Source: Erythrobacter sp. YT30 (GTDB lineage Bacteria; Pseudomonadota; Alphaproteobacteria; Sphingomonadales; Sphingomonadaceae). Taken from it: a stretch of 64,000 nucleotides of DNA. Where the stretch lies: positions 705,501-769,500 of the forward strand of contig NZ_LMAF01000002.1 of NCBI RefSeq assembly GCF_001542875.1, in the 5' to 3' direction. This document shows, in pieces, positions 26,706-36,307 of the stretch. Under the pieces are notes generated by a model. The model had not been told where the DNA came from and did not search any database. It saw only the letters and a program-made list of their open reading frames with translations. A program made the position numbers and the translations under genes. The number at the start of each line of letters is the position of its first letter. The first letter of the stretch is position 1.

Positions 26706-27446
26706 TTACCCCTGTACAGGCACCAGGTTGACCGCCGAGTATTTTCCTCGTCGATCAACCTCAAGATCAAATTCGAAGCGTTCGCCTTCGTTTATTTCAT
26801 TCAAACCAGACCGCTCAACGGCGCTAATGTGAACAAAGGCATCTGGCTGGCCGTCGTCGCGCACCAAGAATCCAAAGCCCTTCATAGAATTGAAGAACTT
26901 GACGGTTCCGGTCGCTTTCTCGCCGGTCAACTCGCGCTTTGGCGGGCCACTGGCCGCCTCGACAGCAATTACATCGCCGACCACTTGAAGATCTTGTGCA
27001 GACACTTTGCCGCCGCGATCAACTAGGTTGAATTCGAGTTCTTGGCCCTCAGCCAGACCTTCAAGACCGGCACGTTCCACAGCGCTGATATGTACAAAGA
27101 CATCTTCGCCGCCACTTTCCTGCTGGATGAAACCGAAGCCTTTTTGGCCGTTGAAAAACTTGACGGTGCCTTTGCCAGTACCGACGACTTGAGCGGGCAT
27201 GCGGTTGAAACCGCCGCCTCCGCCACCGCCGGGCCCACCCCGACCTCCGCCGCCACCACGTGGGCCGCCACCGCTGAAGCGATCTCCTCCGCCGCCTCCG
27301 CCAGAATAGCGATCACCAACACGATCATTTCCGAAGTCGCTGGGCGGCGCAAATCCATCCATGCCACCACCAAACGGATCAAATCCGTCTTCACCGAAAC
27401 CGTCGCGCTTATCCCGACCGCGCCGACGTCCCCTATCGTAACCCAT
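26706..27446 (-). CDS. Gly/Arg-rich protein with two cold-shock domains
   Basis: 246 residues. Residues 1-80 are basic then very Gly-rich, with RGG-type repeats ([26 protein letters not shown]). Two cold-shock domains follow: residues about 89-155 ([28 protein letters not shown]) and about 178-243 ([27 protein letters not shown]), each with both RNP motifs. Expected to bind single-stranded RNA or DNA. Alphaproteobacteria often have double-CSD proteins (CspC/D of Caulobacter), but the RGG-like leader is an addition. Cold induction is not evident from sequence. Stop lies 131 bases before argD. Confidence 0.92.
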   Translation of the reverse strand: MGYDRGRRRGRDKRDGFGEDGFDPFGGGMDGFAPPSDFGNDRVGDRYSGGGGGGDRFSGGGPRGGGGGRGGPGGGGGGGFNRMPAQVVGTGKGTVKFFNGQKGFGFIQQESGGEDVFVHISAVERAGLEGLAEGQELEFNLVDRGGKVSAQDLQVVGDVIAVEAASGPPKRELTGEKATGTVKFFNSMKGFGFLVRDDGQPDAFVHISAVERSGLNEINEGERFEFDLEVDRRGKYSAVNLVPVQG

Positions 27447-27777
27447 AACGCACTTCGTACCTTGTTATTCTGTCCACCTTCCGATGCGCCAGCTGCGGGG
27501 ACAGAGCCGTACTGGTCGCAAGTGCCTTTGCTCAACGAGTCCGAGCAACACCAATGTCTTGGACCATAGCGCACAAAGCGACGCTTTGCGAATGATTTAG
27601 CCCTCAATCGCGATATGATCTAAATGTGTGACAATTTCGAGTGCATTACCCGGCTTGCGGCTGGCTATTTGGTGATGCATTGCGGCTTTGTAACGCAATT
27701 ATCGTGCGATCTCTTCTCACAATGATTGATTGGATGGTCTTGCGATTCGGGCTGGTTCGAAAAGAAGGTGTGTGAGG
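27447..27777. other. divergent intergenic region csp / TIGR01244 gene
   Basis: 331 bases between two divergent starts. It probably includes the csp promoter and a long 5' leader, as expected for cold-shock genes. I see no conserved RNA fold or open frame with family similarity; an in-frame extension of the plus-strand gene to 27730 has a poor start. Confidence 0.5.
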
Positions 27778-28209
27778 ATGAGTGACTTTCGCAAGTTGGC
27801 AGACACGATGTTTGCAAGCCCTCAGATTGACATTGATGATCTTGCAGAAGCGCAAAATCTGGGCATCACCCTTGTCATAAACAATCGGCCGGATGGTGAA
27901 GATCCCTCCGCTCCGCAGAGTGAAGCGATTGAAGGTGCGGCAACGAAACTGGGAATGGATTATCTTTCCATCCCAATCGGCCATTCCGGATTCAGCGAGG
28001 GACAGATAATCGCGATGCAGGATGCGCTTGCCGGTTCCGACGGCAAAGTTCTTGCCTATTGTCGATCGGGCACGCGCTCGACTTTTCTTTGGTCACTTGC
28101 ACGGGCAAAATCAGGTGCCGCGCCCGATGATATAGCCGAGGCAGCACAATCGGCCGGCTATGATGTCAGCCCGATCCGGCCCATGCTCGATATGCTGGCA
28201 TCGCGCTAA
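27778..28209 (+). CDS. TIGR01244 family phosphatase-like protein
   Basis: 143 residues from the ATG at 27778 (SD GTGAGG). The family (DUF442, 'beta-lactamase hydrolase-like protein') has a dual-specificity phosphatase fold. The N-terminal helix DFRKLADTMFASPQI, the VINNRPDGEDPSAP segment and the P-loop YCRSGTRS (Cx5R) are all present. In some bacteria this domain is fused to a sulfide-handling persulfide dioxygenase; here it stands alone. Enzymatic role unknown. Convergent with the M20 gene, 7 bases between stops. Confidence 0.88.
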   Translation: MSDFRKLADTMFASPQIDIDDLAEAQNLGITLVINNRPDGEDPSAPQSEAIEGAATKLGMDYLSIPIGHSGFSEGQIIAMQDALAGSDGKVLAYCRSGTRSTFLWSLARAKSGAAPDDIAEAAQSAGYDVSPIRPMLDMLASR

Positions 28210-28216
28210 GCGCACA

Positions 28217-29659
28217 CTATTTGCGGTAATCGAGTGGCGGATTGCGATCACCTAGGAGTGACTGATAGCGGTAATCATCTCCGCGCGCGGCATCGAATTC
28301 CGCTTTTGCGGCTTTACGCAGATCGGGATTGGTGAAGAGTTCAACGGCCATCAGTGTCATAGCTTTAGCGGCAACCTGTGCACCTTTATGGCCAATCGAG
28401 TGACCACTAGCCGCAACCGCTTGCCAGCTATGCGCGCTTGTTCCGGGAACCCATGCAGCTGTGCGCACGCCCACGGTCGGCGTTGCCCAAGACACATCGC
28501 CAACATCAGTTGAGCCGTAGCCAAGGCTTTTGCTGTATTCACCGATTTCAGTTGCACTCGAAAGAGGTTTGGCCGCGTCCCCTAGCGATTTTTGGATTTC
28601 AGCAGCCCAAGCGCGTTCCTCTTCAGTGTATTCAACACCGCCCACCATCCGCAGTTTGGCATCCATCACTTTTGCCAATGCTTCATTGACGAGCAGCGGA
28701 TTGTTGCCGTGGATCACTTCCCATTCGACTTCAGTACCTGTTCCAGTTGCAGCACCGCGCGCTGCATTCTCCAATCTCGCCCAAATGTCTTCTACGCCAT
28801 CTGGATCAGGATGCCGGACGTAATAGAATACCTCGGCAAAATCTGGCACGACATTGGGCGCATTACCGCCGCTTGTGATGACGTAATGCATCCGAGCATC
28901 CTGAGGCATATGTTCGTGCAGCATGTTCGCCATCATGTTCATCGCTTCAACGCCATCAAGCGCTGAACGACCGCGCTCGGGGGCGCCTGCTGCATGGGCT
29001 GAAATTCCTGAAAACCGAAACTTGGCAGAACGATTGGCAAGACTAGTACGCGCAGCGGCGCTGTTTTCATCATCCGCGTGCCAATGAATGGCAATGTCGA
29101 CATCATCGAACATACCAGCACGCGTCATGTAGACCTTGCCCGAACCGCCTTCTTCAGCTGGTGTGCCATACAAGCGAACGCGACCGGGCGTCCCTGTCGC
29201 TTCGAGCCAATTCTTTACTGCGATTGCTGCGGTCAGCGAACCAGCGCCAAAAAGATTGTGCCCGCAAGCGTGGCCGGCATGCTTACCCTCGATGGGATCA
29301 CGAGTGGCGGATGCAGACTGGTTGATCCCAGGCAGTGCATCCATCTCTGCAAGGATTGCGATCACGGGGCCGCCTTCGCCCCATTCAGCAACGAATGCGG
29401 TTGGAATATCAGCGATCCCGCTTTCAACCTTGAACCCTTCCGAAGCAAGTTCTGTTTGCATCAGCTGAGTTGAGCGATTTTCGAGGTATCCAAGCTCGGC
29501 AAAGTCCCACAATTCCTGTGCGACACGGGCAGTACGGCTGGCTTCTGCAGAGACCAACAAGATAGGATCGGGGCCCAGTTGTCCCGCGTGATTGTCTGCT
29601 GTCAGCGGTGTCGCGGTCAGCAATGTTGCCGCAGCAAGAGTGTATCTAAACCGTTTCAT
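28217..29659 (-). CDS. exported M20-family amidohydrolase (AbgB-like)
   Basis: 480 residues from the ATG at 29659, with a signal peptide (YTLAAATLLTATPLTA). The metal-binding M20D motif AGHACGHN and the downstream ILAEMDALPG, GTPAEEGGSGK and HWHADDENS segments match aminobenzoyl-glutamate hydrolase subunit B and related peptidases. A lid/dimer domain (SAHAAGAPERGRSALDGVEAMN) is present. Expected to hydrolyse amide bonds in the periplasm; substrate unknown. A partner AbgA is absent. Export distinguishes it from cytoplasmic AbgB. Confidence 0.9.
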   Translation of the reverse strand: MKRFRYTLAAATLLTATPLTADNHAGQLGPDPILLVSAEASRTARVAQELWDFAELGYLENRSTQLMQTELASEGFKVESGIADIPTAFVAEWGEGGPVIAILAEMDALPGINQSASATRDPIEGKHAGHACGHNLFGAGSLTAAIAVKNWLEATGTPGRVRLYGTPAEEGGSGKVYMTRAGMFDDVDIAIHWHADDENSAAARTSLANRSAKFRFSGISAHAAGAPERGRSALDGVEAMNMMANMLHEHMPQDARMHYVITSGGNAPNVVPDFAEVFYYVRHPDPDGVEDIWARLENAARGAATGTGTEVEWEVIHGNNPLLVNEALAKVMDAKLRMVGGVEYTEEERAWAAEIQKSLGDAAKPLSSATEIGEYSKSLGYGSTDVGDVSWATPTVGVRTAAWVPGTSAHSWQAVAASGHSIGHKGAQVAAKAMTLMAVELFTNPDLRKAAKAEFDAARGDDYRYQSLLGDRNPPLDYRK

Positions 29660-29701
29660 CACAATCTCCCTTGAGCATGTGCTTGCCGCAAACCTGAGCT
29701 C

Positions 29702-30124
29702 ATGCCAATCGTAAATGCCATGGAAGGCTTCTCTCAACTCTTGATTTTCGGCGGATCCTTGATTGCCATCCTTGGCATCTATGGGTTGACCCGTTGGCTC
29801 AAGCTTGGAGGCAAGCCTATTCTAAGTGACCATGATGCAGCGATCCGAGTGGCCGAGGAGATCGTTGACGGCTTCAATGCTAACCGTGTTTCAATCTCAC
29901 GCACCGGTGATGCGGGGCTCCTTCGCGACAGCCACGGGCGCATCCTGATTGTCAAACAGCATGGCGGCCATTTTGCTGGCCGCATCCTAACCGCCAGCGC
30001 CTCTGCACGCGAAGAGGTGGATGCCTTGATCGTTGATCCAGGCAAAGCAGAAAGGCAGTTTGGCACAGTGCGCCTACGCCTTGATGATGCGGCCTCTTGG
30101 GCTGATGCGATCAATCGCCTATAG
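29702..30124 (+). CDS. membrane-anchored hypothetical protein
   Basis: 140 residues, not recognised by name. N-terminal helix LLIFGGSLIAILGIYGL anchors a soluble domain of alternating charged strands (DHDAAIRVAEEIVDGFNANRVSISRTGDAGLLRD, RILIVKQHGGHFAGR). A similar arrangement is common in Sphingomonadales genomes. It lies 11 bases before the hydroxylase gene on the same strand, suggesting joint expression. ATG at 29702 lacks a strong SD. Confidence 0.68.
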   Translation: MPIVNAMEGFSQLLIFGGSLIAILGIYGLTRWLKLGGKPILSDHDAAIRVAEEIVDGFNANRVSISRTGDAGLLRDSHGRILIVKQHGGHFAGRILTASASAREEVDALIVDPGKAERQFGTVRLRLDDAASWADAINRL

Positions 30125-30135
30125 CCTTGAGCGCT

Positions 30136-31095
30136 ATGCCAGAGTTCTCACCTACCCAATGGGCTGTCCCTTTCTTCGTTGCGGCTATCCTTGCCGAGAT
30201 GATCTGGTCCCGCGTACGCTCGCCGGAGGCATACGAGCCGATGGATACGTTGGTGAGTTTGGGTTTTGGCTTGGGTTCTACGGTTGCAGGCGCGTTATTC
30301 GGGGGTTTCGCTCTCTCGATATTCATCGCCGCCTACGAATATCGCGTATTCAATTTCGGGCCGGAATGGTGGACTGTTTGGTGGGCTTGGCCGGTCGCCT
30401 TCGTGCTTGATGATCTTAAATATTATTGGGTTCATCGCGCAGGCCACCGTATCCGCTGGATGTGGGCCGCCCATGTGAATCACCACTCCTCGCAGCACTA
30501 CAATCTTTCGACCGCCTTGCGTCAGACATGGACGGGCACTTTCACATTCGGTCTCTTGTTTGCTCTGCCTCTGGTTTTGCTGGGCTTTCATCCTGCCATG
30601 CTGGCCATCGTTGGTGGCATCAATCTCATCTACCAGTTTTGGATCCACACCGAAGCCATCGACAAGATGCCGCGCTGGTTCGAAGCTTTCATGAACACGC
30701 CAAGTCACCACCGTGTCCATCACGCTACCAATCCCCGCTATCTTGATCGCAATTATGCAGGCGTCTTCATTATCTGGGACAAGATGTTCGGCACTTTCGA
30801 GCCTGAGCGTGATGACGAAAAGATCCGCTATGGGATCATCAAGCAGTTGGGCAGTTTCAATCTGTTGTGGTCTGTTTTTCACGAATGGATCGGGATGCTG
30901 GGAGACATCTGGCGCGCTCCATGGCGGCACAAACTCTCCTATCTCTTGCGCGAGCCGGGTTGGAGCCATGATGGCAGCCGCGATACATCGGATATCATCC
31001 GGCAACGATGGCTAGCCCGGCAGACGAGCAATTCGCCCGAAAGCAAAAAGGTGGCCAATCAAAACCCGATTGCGGACAAAGCTGAACCTGCCTAG
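30136..31095 (+). CDS. sterol desaturase / fatty acid hydroxylase family protein
   Basis: Di-iron membrane enzyme that hydroxylates or desaturates a lipid. 319 residues from the ATG at 30136. The histidine boxes are H-x3-H (YWVHRAGHR), HxxHH (HVNHHSS) and the third HxxHH (HHRVHHATNP). Four or more hydrophobic segments surround them. The third box with NPRYLDRNYAG is near the alkylglycerol monooxygenase-type branch. Substrate unknown; hopanoid, fatty acid or carotenoid are possibilities. Followed by GMC oxidoreductase, 24 bases on. Confidence 0.92.
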   Translation: MPEFSPTQWAVPFFVAAILAEMIWSRVRSPEAYEPMDTLVSLGFGLGSTVAGALFGGFALSIFIAAYEYRVFNFGPEWWTVWWAWPVAFVLDDLKYYWVHRAGHRIRWMWAAHVNHHSSQHYNLSTALRQTWTGTFTFGLLFALPLVLLGFHPAMLAIVGGINLIYQFWIHTEAIDKMPRWFEAFMNTPSHHRVHHATNPRYLDRNYAGVFIIWDKMFGTFEPERDDEKIRYGIIKQLGSFNLLWSVFHEWIGMLGDIWRAPWRHKLSYLLREPGWSHDGSRDTSDIIRQRWLARQTSNSPESKKVANQNPIADKAEPA

Positions 31096-31119
31096 TCTCT
31101 TCGCTCAAGAGGAGAGAAC

Positions 31120-32715
31120 ATGGAAAGCTTTGACTACATCGTCATAGGCGGTGGGAGCGGTGGCAGCGCGGCTGCTGGACGATTGGCAGTTGATGGGACG
31201 CGTCGCGTTTGCCTGATTGAAGCGGGCGGCCGAAATAACAATGTCATCATTAAGACACCGGGCTTCATGCCCTTCATTCGCAACTCGTCGAACTACAAGT
31301 TTGATACCATCCCGCAAAAGGGACTGAATGGACGGGTCGGCTATCAGCCACGTGGCAAAGGCCTCGGCGGATCATCAGCTATCAATGCGATGGTATATAT
31401 CAGAGGCACTGCGTGGGACTACGACAACTGGGCCGCGATGGGCTGTGATGGCTGGGCATACGAAGATGTCCTTCCATACTTTAAGAAATCAGAGGCAAAC
31501 GAGCGCGGCGCTGATGACTACCACGGTGCTGGCGGCCCACTTTTCGTATCTGATCAAAGATCGCCGAATCCCACCAGTCAGGCGTTTGTTGAAGCAGCCC
31601 AGGAATTGCAGCTGCGTACGAATAACGACTTTAATGGTGAGCGTCAGGACGGCTTTGGTCTTTATCAGGTCACCCAACGAAATGGCGAGCGCTGGTCAGC
31701 AGCACGCGGATATGTCGAACCCATCCGCGAACAGGGCAATTTTGCGATCCGTACAAACACATTGGTCGAAAAGCTGGTGGTCGAGGGCGGGCGCGTCACC
31801 GGAGTGATGGTTCGCAATGGGAAGCGCGTCGGAATGCTTTATGCGCGGCACGGCGTAATCCTCTCAGCTGGCGCCTTCAACACACCTCAGATTCTGATGC
31901 TCTCAGGCATTGGCCCTGCCGAGCATCTGAAGCAGCATGGGATCGATGTTGTGATCGACAAACCAGTTGTGGGTTCAAATCTGCAGGATCACATCGACTA
32001 CGTCTCTGGCTGGGAGACGGAAAGCGACGTACCGATCGGTGGCACTGTCAAAGGCACGCTGCGGATGGCAGCCGCAATGGTCGAACATAGGCGCAAGCGC
32101 ACAGGAGCCATGACCACTTGCTACGCTGAATCAGGCGGTTTCTGGTCCGTCATGCCCGATGCGCCCAGCCCGGACGTCCAATGGCATTTCGTCCCTGCGG
32201 TTTTGGAAGATCATGGCCGCGAACAGGTTAAAGAGCACGGCTTTTCATTGCATGCCTGTGTGCTTCGCCCAGAGAGCCGAGGCACTGTGCGACTGGGATC
32301 GCGCAATGCGGCTGACGCACCATTGATTGATCCGAACTTTCTTGATGATCCGCGCGATATCGTCGTTTTGCGCGAGGGTGTTAGGCTGTCTCATCGGATC
32401 GTGGATACCCCTCCAATGCAGGCCTTTGGCCCGAAGGACAGGCATCCGGTTGATCTCGATGATGATGATGCGCTCGATCATCTGCTGCGCGAGCGTTCAG
32501 ATTCGGTCTATCACCCCGTGGGCACGTGCCGGATGGGCTCAGACGAGGATGCAGTGGTCGATCCATCGCTTAGATTCCGCGGCCTTGATGGTCTGTGGAT
32601 CGCAGATGCCAGCGTGATGCCGAAGATCGTGAGCGGGAACACCAATGCCCCCTCAATCATGATCGGTGAGCGCTGCGCCGATTTTGTGAAAGCTGACGAA
32701 AAAGTCCACGCCTAA
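31120..32715 (+). CDS. GMC family FAD-dependent oxidoreductase (choline dehydrogenase-like)
   Basis: 531 residues, RBS AGGAGAG. N-terminal FAD Rossmann motif VIGGGSGGSAAAGRLA (7-22), then GLGGSSAINAMVYIRGT, GAFNTPQILMLSGIGP and the C-terminal catalytic region with HPVGTCRMG and NTNAPSIMIGERCAD. Typical of alcohol or choline dehydrogenases in the AlkJ branch. Substrate cannot be called. It is probably co-transcribed with the hydroxylase, so the two could act in one lipid or hydrocarbon oxidation route (inference). Confidence 0.93.
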   Translation: MESFDYIVIGGGSGGSAAAGRLAVDGTRRVCLIEAGGRNNNVIIKTPGFMPFIRNSSNYKFDTIPQKGLNGRVGYQPRGKGLGGSSAINAMVYIRGTAWDYDNWAAMGCDGWAYEDVLPYFKKSEANERGADDYHGAGGPLFVSDQRSPNPTSQAFVEAAQELQLRTNNDFNGERQDGFGLYQVTQRNGERWSAARGYVEPIREQGNFAIRTNTLVEKLVVEGGRVTGVMVRNGKRVGMLYARHGVILSAGAFNTPQILMLSGIGPAEHLKQHGIDVVIDKPVVGSNLQDHIDYVSGWETESDVPIGGTVKGTLRMAAAMVEHRRKRTGAMTTCYAESGGFWSVMPDAPSPDVQWHFVPAVLEDHGREQVKEHGFSLHACVLRPESRGTVRLGSRNAADAPLIDPNFLDDPRDIVVLREGVRLSHRIVDTPPMQAFGPKDRHPVDLDDDDALDHLLRERSDSVYHPVGTCRMGSDEDAVVDPSLRFRGLDGLWIADASVMPKIVSGNTNAPSIMIGERCADFVKADEKVHA

Positions 32716-32744
32716 CCACTGCGCCCCTGCTGAAGCAATCGCCA

Positions 32745-32778
32745 TAAAAAAGTGGGCCGGAGCGCTATGCTCCGACCC
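32745..32778 (-). terminator. rho-independent terminator downstream of amtB
   Basis: On the minus strand: stem GGGTCGGAGC / GCTCCGGCCC (one U-G wobble), loop ATAGC, then ACTTTTTT. It lies about 145 bases beyond the amtB stop. A GC-rich hairpin around 32877-32909 lies closer but lacks a T tract. Convergent GMC gene ends at 32715. Confidence 0.75.
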
Positions 32779-32920
32779 GTCATAAGGTGTTTGTTCGCAG
32801 GAGGAACAAGGTGAGGCGGGGAAAAAGGGAGAGGAAGAATTCCCCCGCCAAACTAAAAAACTTCAGGTTCGGATCACGCGGGGCGGGCAACCATTAGACG
32901 CCCCGCGCAATTTCACCGAT

Positions 32921-34258
32921 CTATGTGCGAGCGAATTCGGGATATGCTTCCACCCCGATTTCCGCCTTATCGAGCCCATTCACTTCGTCTTCTTCCGAAG
33001 GACGGACGCCGATGGTGTATTTGAGAGCCAGCCAGACGACTGCTGACGCAGCGCTGACCCAGACAGCGGTTAGAAGCACGCCGACGAGTTGACCCATGAA
33101 GGTAACGCCGGCGTCGGGCGCTGCAGTGAAGGCAACCACGAGAGTGCCCCAGATGCCCGCGAAAAGGTGGACAGGGATAGCCCCGACCACGTCATCAATC
33201 TTGAGCTTGTCGAGCAGCGGCACCGTGAAGACGACGATCGCACCACCAATAGCGCCGACGACGATGGATTCGCCAACCGATGGTGCAAGCGGCTCTGCGG
33301 TGATTGAAACAAGACCTGCCAAGGCACCGTTAAGAGCCATTGTCACGTCCGCTTTTTTGTAGAGCAGCTGTGTCAGAATGATTGCTGTTACAACACCCCC
33401 GGCAGCAGCCATGTTGGTGTTCACAAATATCTTCGACACGTCGGAAACGTCACCAACCGTACCCATTGCAAGCTGCGACGCTCCGTTAAATCCGAACCAA
33501 CCGAGCCAGAGGATAAATGTGCCAAGCGTCGCAAGCGGGATGTTTGTCCCTGGAAAGACGTTTACCTTTCCATCAGGCCCATAGCGGCCGGCCCGCGAAC
33601 CAATGATGATTGCGCCAACAAGTGCAGCCCATCCACCGGTTGAGTGCACAAGAGTGGATCCAGCGAAATCGCTGAAGCCGTGAACGCTATCAAGGTAGCC
33701 ACCACCCCATTCCCAGCTGACAACAACAGGGTAAATCAGACCAGTTAGAGCAGTCACGAAGATGAAGAACGGTACGATTTTCACGCGTTCAGCAACTGTG
33801 CCCGACACGATCGAAGCAGTCGTTGCGCAGAAAACCATCTGAAAGAACCAGTCTGACGCGACCGAGTAGCCGGTTTCTGTGTCGGCTGTGCCAACATCTT
33901 GCATTGAATATATACCGGTAAATCCGCCGATCAGACCTAGCGAGTCTTCGGCAAAACCAGGGTAGGCGATGTTGTAACCGCACACCCAGAACATCAGGCC
34001 GGCAATCGAATACAAACCAATGTTCTTTAGACACTGGGTCGATGTGTTTTTCGCCCGGACCAAGCCTGCTTCGAGCATGGCGAAACCCGCCGCCATCCAC
34101 ATGACCAGAAAGCCGCCGATCAAGAAAAGCAGCGTATTGAGAATGTATGCCGTGCCTGGCGCGACCACTTCGGCTGCTGGCACCGCAGCCATGGCAGGCT
34201 GTGCAATCGAAGCTGCACCCAGGCCGAGGACAGCGAATTTAAGAACAGAACGTGTCAC
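32921..34258 (-). CDS. amtB: ammonium transporter AmtB
   Basis: 445 residues with an N-terminal signal-like segment (MTRSVLKFAVLGLGAASIAQPAMA) then about 11 transmembrane helices. Signatures include DTETGYSVASDW, GFSDFAGSTLVHSTGGWAALVG (first twin-His) and GWFGFNGASQL, VHLFAGIWGTLVVAF (second His). Trimeric ammonium channel of the inner membrane, blocked by the PII protein encoded just upstream (14-base gap). Shares the sigma-54 promoter before glnK. Confidence 0.96.
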   Translation of the reverse strand: MTRSVLKFAVLGLGAASIAQPAMAAVPAAEVVAPGTAYILNTLLFLIGGFLVMWMAAGFAMLEAGLVRAKNTSTQCLKNIGLYSIAGLMFWVCGYNIAYPGFAEDSLGLIGGFTGIYSMQDVGTADTETGYSVASDWFFQMVFCATTASIVSGTVAERVKIVPFFIFVTALTGLIYPVVVSWEWGGGYLDSVHGFSDFAGSTLVHSTGGWAALVGAIIIGSRAGRYGPDGKVNVFPGTNIPLATLGTFILWLGWFGFNGASQLAMGTVGDVSDVSKIFVNTNMAAAGGVVTAIILTQLLYKKADVTMALNGALAGLVSITAEPLAPSVGESIVVGAIGGAIVVFTVPLLDKLKIDDVVGAIPVHLFAGIWGTLVVAFTAAPDAGVTFMGQLVGVLLTAVWVSAASAVVWLALKYTIGVRPSEEDEVNGLDKAEIGVEAYPEFART

Positions 34259-34272
34259 TTATCGTCCCCCAA

Positions 34273-34623
<351 letters not shown>

Positions 34624-34655
34624 TTATGCACCGGACGACCCGGCGCATATGAGGG

Positions 34656-34672
34656 AGCAAAAGGCGTGCCAG
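34656..34672 (-). promoter_or_regulatory. sigma-54 (-24/-12) promoter of glnK-amtB
   Basis: Minus-strand CTGGCACGCCTTTTGCT matches the RpoN consensus (TGGCAC-N5-TTGCW) at every conserved base. It ends 44 bases from the glnK start codon, a suitable spacing. This is a classic context for NtrC-activated nitrogen genes. No clear NtrC palindrome was found upstream by eye. Confidence 0.88.
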
Positions 34673-34821
34673 TTTTTTGTCGTTTGGGTGACGCTGCGGA
34701 ATCAGAGGGTTGTATTACTCGCTGTCATTCGGAGCTGCACAAATTTTAACCTTTTGCTTACTAATTAGGCAGAAAGGTGTTCAAATTGCGACTAACCTGC
34801 AAACACTTCGCAAAAGTGTCA

Positions 34822-35382
34822 TCAGAACCACCCCTCAATGTAACGATCGGTCGCGCGCGTCGGAAGGCCGTCAATGCTGCTGGTGCGTTTTGCCATCTTC
34901 GCCTCCCATTCTGCGGGATCGCTCTGACGGTGCGCTTTTTTCAGGGTTTCGCGCTCACCCTCAAGGCTCATAAACGGCACGCCCCACCCACAGGAGGTTT
35001 GCACGCTTTCGACATCAATCACGAAAATCTGGCGAGTGCCAGGCATCAAAGTGAAGCCTGCAGCCAGCTCCCCCCACTCGTCATCCTGCGGCAAAACCGG
35101 GCGCCCCCTGCCATAGATCCGCAAAATCAGGGCAGGCCTGTCAAAATTGCAGAACATGATCGTTATGCGACCATCCGCTGCCAGATGCGCGTGCGTTTCA
35201 TTGCCTGATCCGCCCAGGTCCAGATAGGCAACTTGCTTCGGGGACAGAACTCGAAATGCATCATACCCCTTGGGGCTCAGATTGATCCGTGCATCCGGAG
35301 CAGCCGTGGCCACGAAGAAGATCGGCTGCTTTTCAATCATCGCCACGTGCTTTGGATCAAGCGCATCGAAAAAATCAGCCAT
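34822..35382 (-). CDS. pyridoxamine 5'-phosphate oxidase family (FMN-binding split barrel) protein
   Basis: 186 residues. The segment QPIFFVATAAPDARINLSPKGYDAFRVL and FCNFDRPALILRIYGRGR fit the FMN-binding split-barrel family close to the general PNPOx group, not PdxH itself (no PdxH signature). Likely a flavin- or F420-type oxidoreductase of unknown substrate. It follows the alpha/beta hydrolase gene by 18 bases. Confidence 0.88.
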   Translation of the reverse strand: MADFFDALDPKHVAMIEKQPIFFVATAAPDARINLSPKGYDAFRVLSPKQVAYLDLGGSGNETHAHLAADGRITIMFCNFDRPALILRIYGRGRPVLPQDDEWGELAAGFTLMPGTRQIFVIDVESVQTSCGWGVPFMSLEGERETLKKAHRQSDPAEWEAKMAKRTSSIDGLPTRATDRYIEGWF

Positions 35383-35400
35383 TTTTTGTCTCCCTCGACA

Positions 35401-36270
35401 CTAAAGAAAGTCGCGCAGCACTCCGATAAACCGATCGAATTGATCGTGGTGCAGCCAGTGGCCGGCCTTCTCAAATTCGATCAAGCGTGCAGTATTGAAA
35501 TGCTCCAGCCTACCGTCTTTTTCGGGGTTCGATGCCCAACTGTCCGCTCCATAAAGCAACAGAGTGGGACAGGAAATCGCGCCCCAGGTCGCCTCGATGA
35601 ACTCGTCCGCGACATCTTCAACACCCCAGACGTTCAAGTGAGGATCGAACTTCCAGCTGTAAGTGCCGTCCTCATTGCGATTGACGCCATGAATTGTGAG
35701 ATGACGCGCCTGATCCTTGGTGAGATATGAGTTTTCCTCGATCATGCGCGCAAAGGCCGCTTCGATACTTTCGTATTTGCGCGGCGTGCGCCCGGCGGCA
35801 GAGCGCTTCTTTTCAATCCATTCGCGCATCCGCTCTGGGTAGGGCGTTTTTCGCTGCTCTGCCTTCCATTCAGGCGAAGGCCCCAGCCCTTCGATTGCCA
35901 CAAGCTTGGTGACCATCTTAGGGAACATGCCTGCATATCGCAGCGCGACATTTCCACCCATTGAATGCGATACGATGCGTACAGGACCGCGGCCAAGCTG
36001 GTGAACGAATTGCGCTAGGTCATAGACCATATCATTGGAATTATAATTGCCATCGGACACCCAATCGCTGTCACCGTGCCCCCGATGATCCATTGCGACG
36101 ACGTGATAATCATCGCTCAGGGCTTCCGCGGTCCAATCCCAGTTTCGAGCATGATCGCGCCCGCCGTGCACCAGCACCAGTGGCGGCTTTTCCGTATTCC
36201 CCCAGTCGAAGTAATTGAGCTTCAGTCTTTGGGAGATGAATGTCTGTGACGTGGGTCCATGGCCGTTCAT
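35401..36270 (-). CDS. alpha/beta hydrolase
   Basis: 289 residues. Oxyanion region LVHGGRDHARNWDW, nucleophile elbow SHSMGG (Ser), acid DS in LLYGADSW and the terminal His in KAGHWLHHDQ complete a catalytic triad. The pattern fits epoxide hydrolase/carboxylesterase-like proteins; substrate unknown. It lies 37 bases after prfC and before the PNPOx-family gene, in a minus-strand array that begins with pheS. Confidence 0.9.
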   Translation of the reverse strand: MNGHGPTSQTFISQRLKLNYFDWGNTEKPPLVLVHGGRDHARNWDWTAEALSDDYHVVAMDHRGHGDSDWVSDGNYNSNDMVYDLAQFVHQLGRGPVRIVSHSMGGNVALRYAGMFPKMVTKLVAIEGLGPSPEWKAEQRKTPYPERMREWIEKKRSAAGRTPRKYESIEAAFARMIEENSYLTKDQARHLTIHGVNRNEDGTYSWKFDPHLNVWGVEDVADEFIEATWGAISCPTLLLYGADSWASNPEKDGRLEHFNTARLIEFEKAGHWLHHDQFDRFIGVLRDFL

Positions 36271-36307
36271 GGTTTTGCCATGCCGCGAACTTGCGTTCCC
36301 TGCAACC

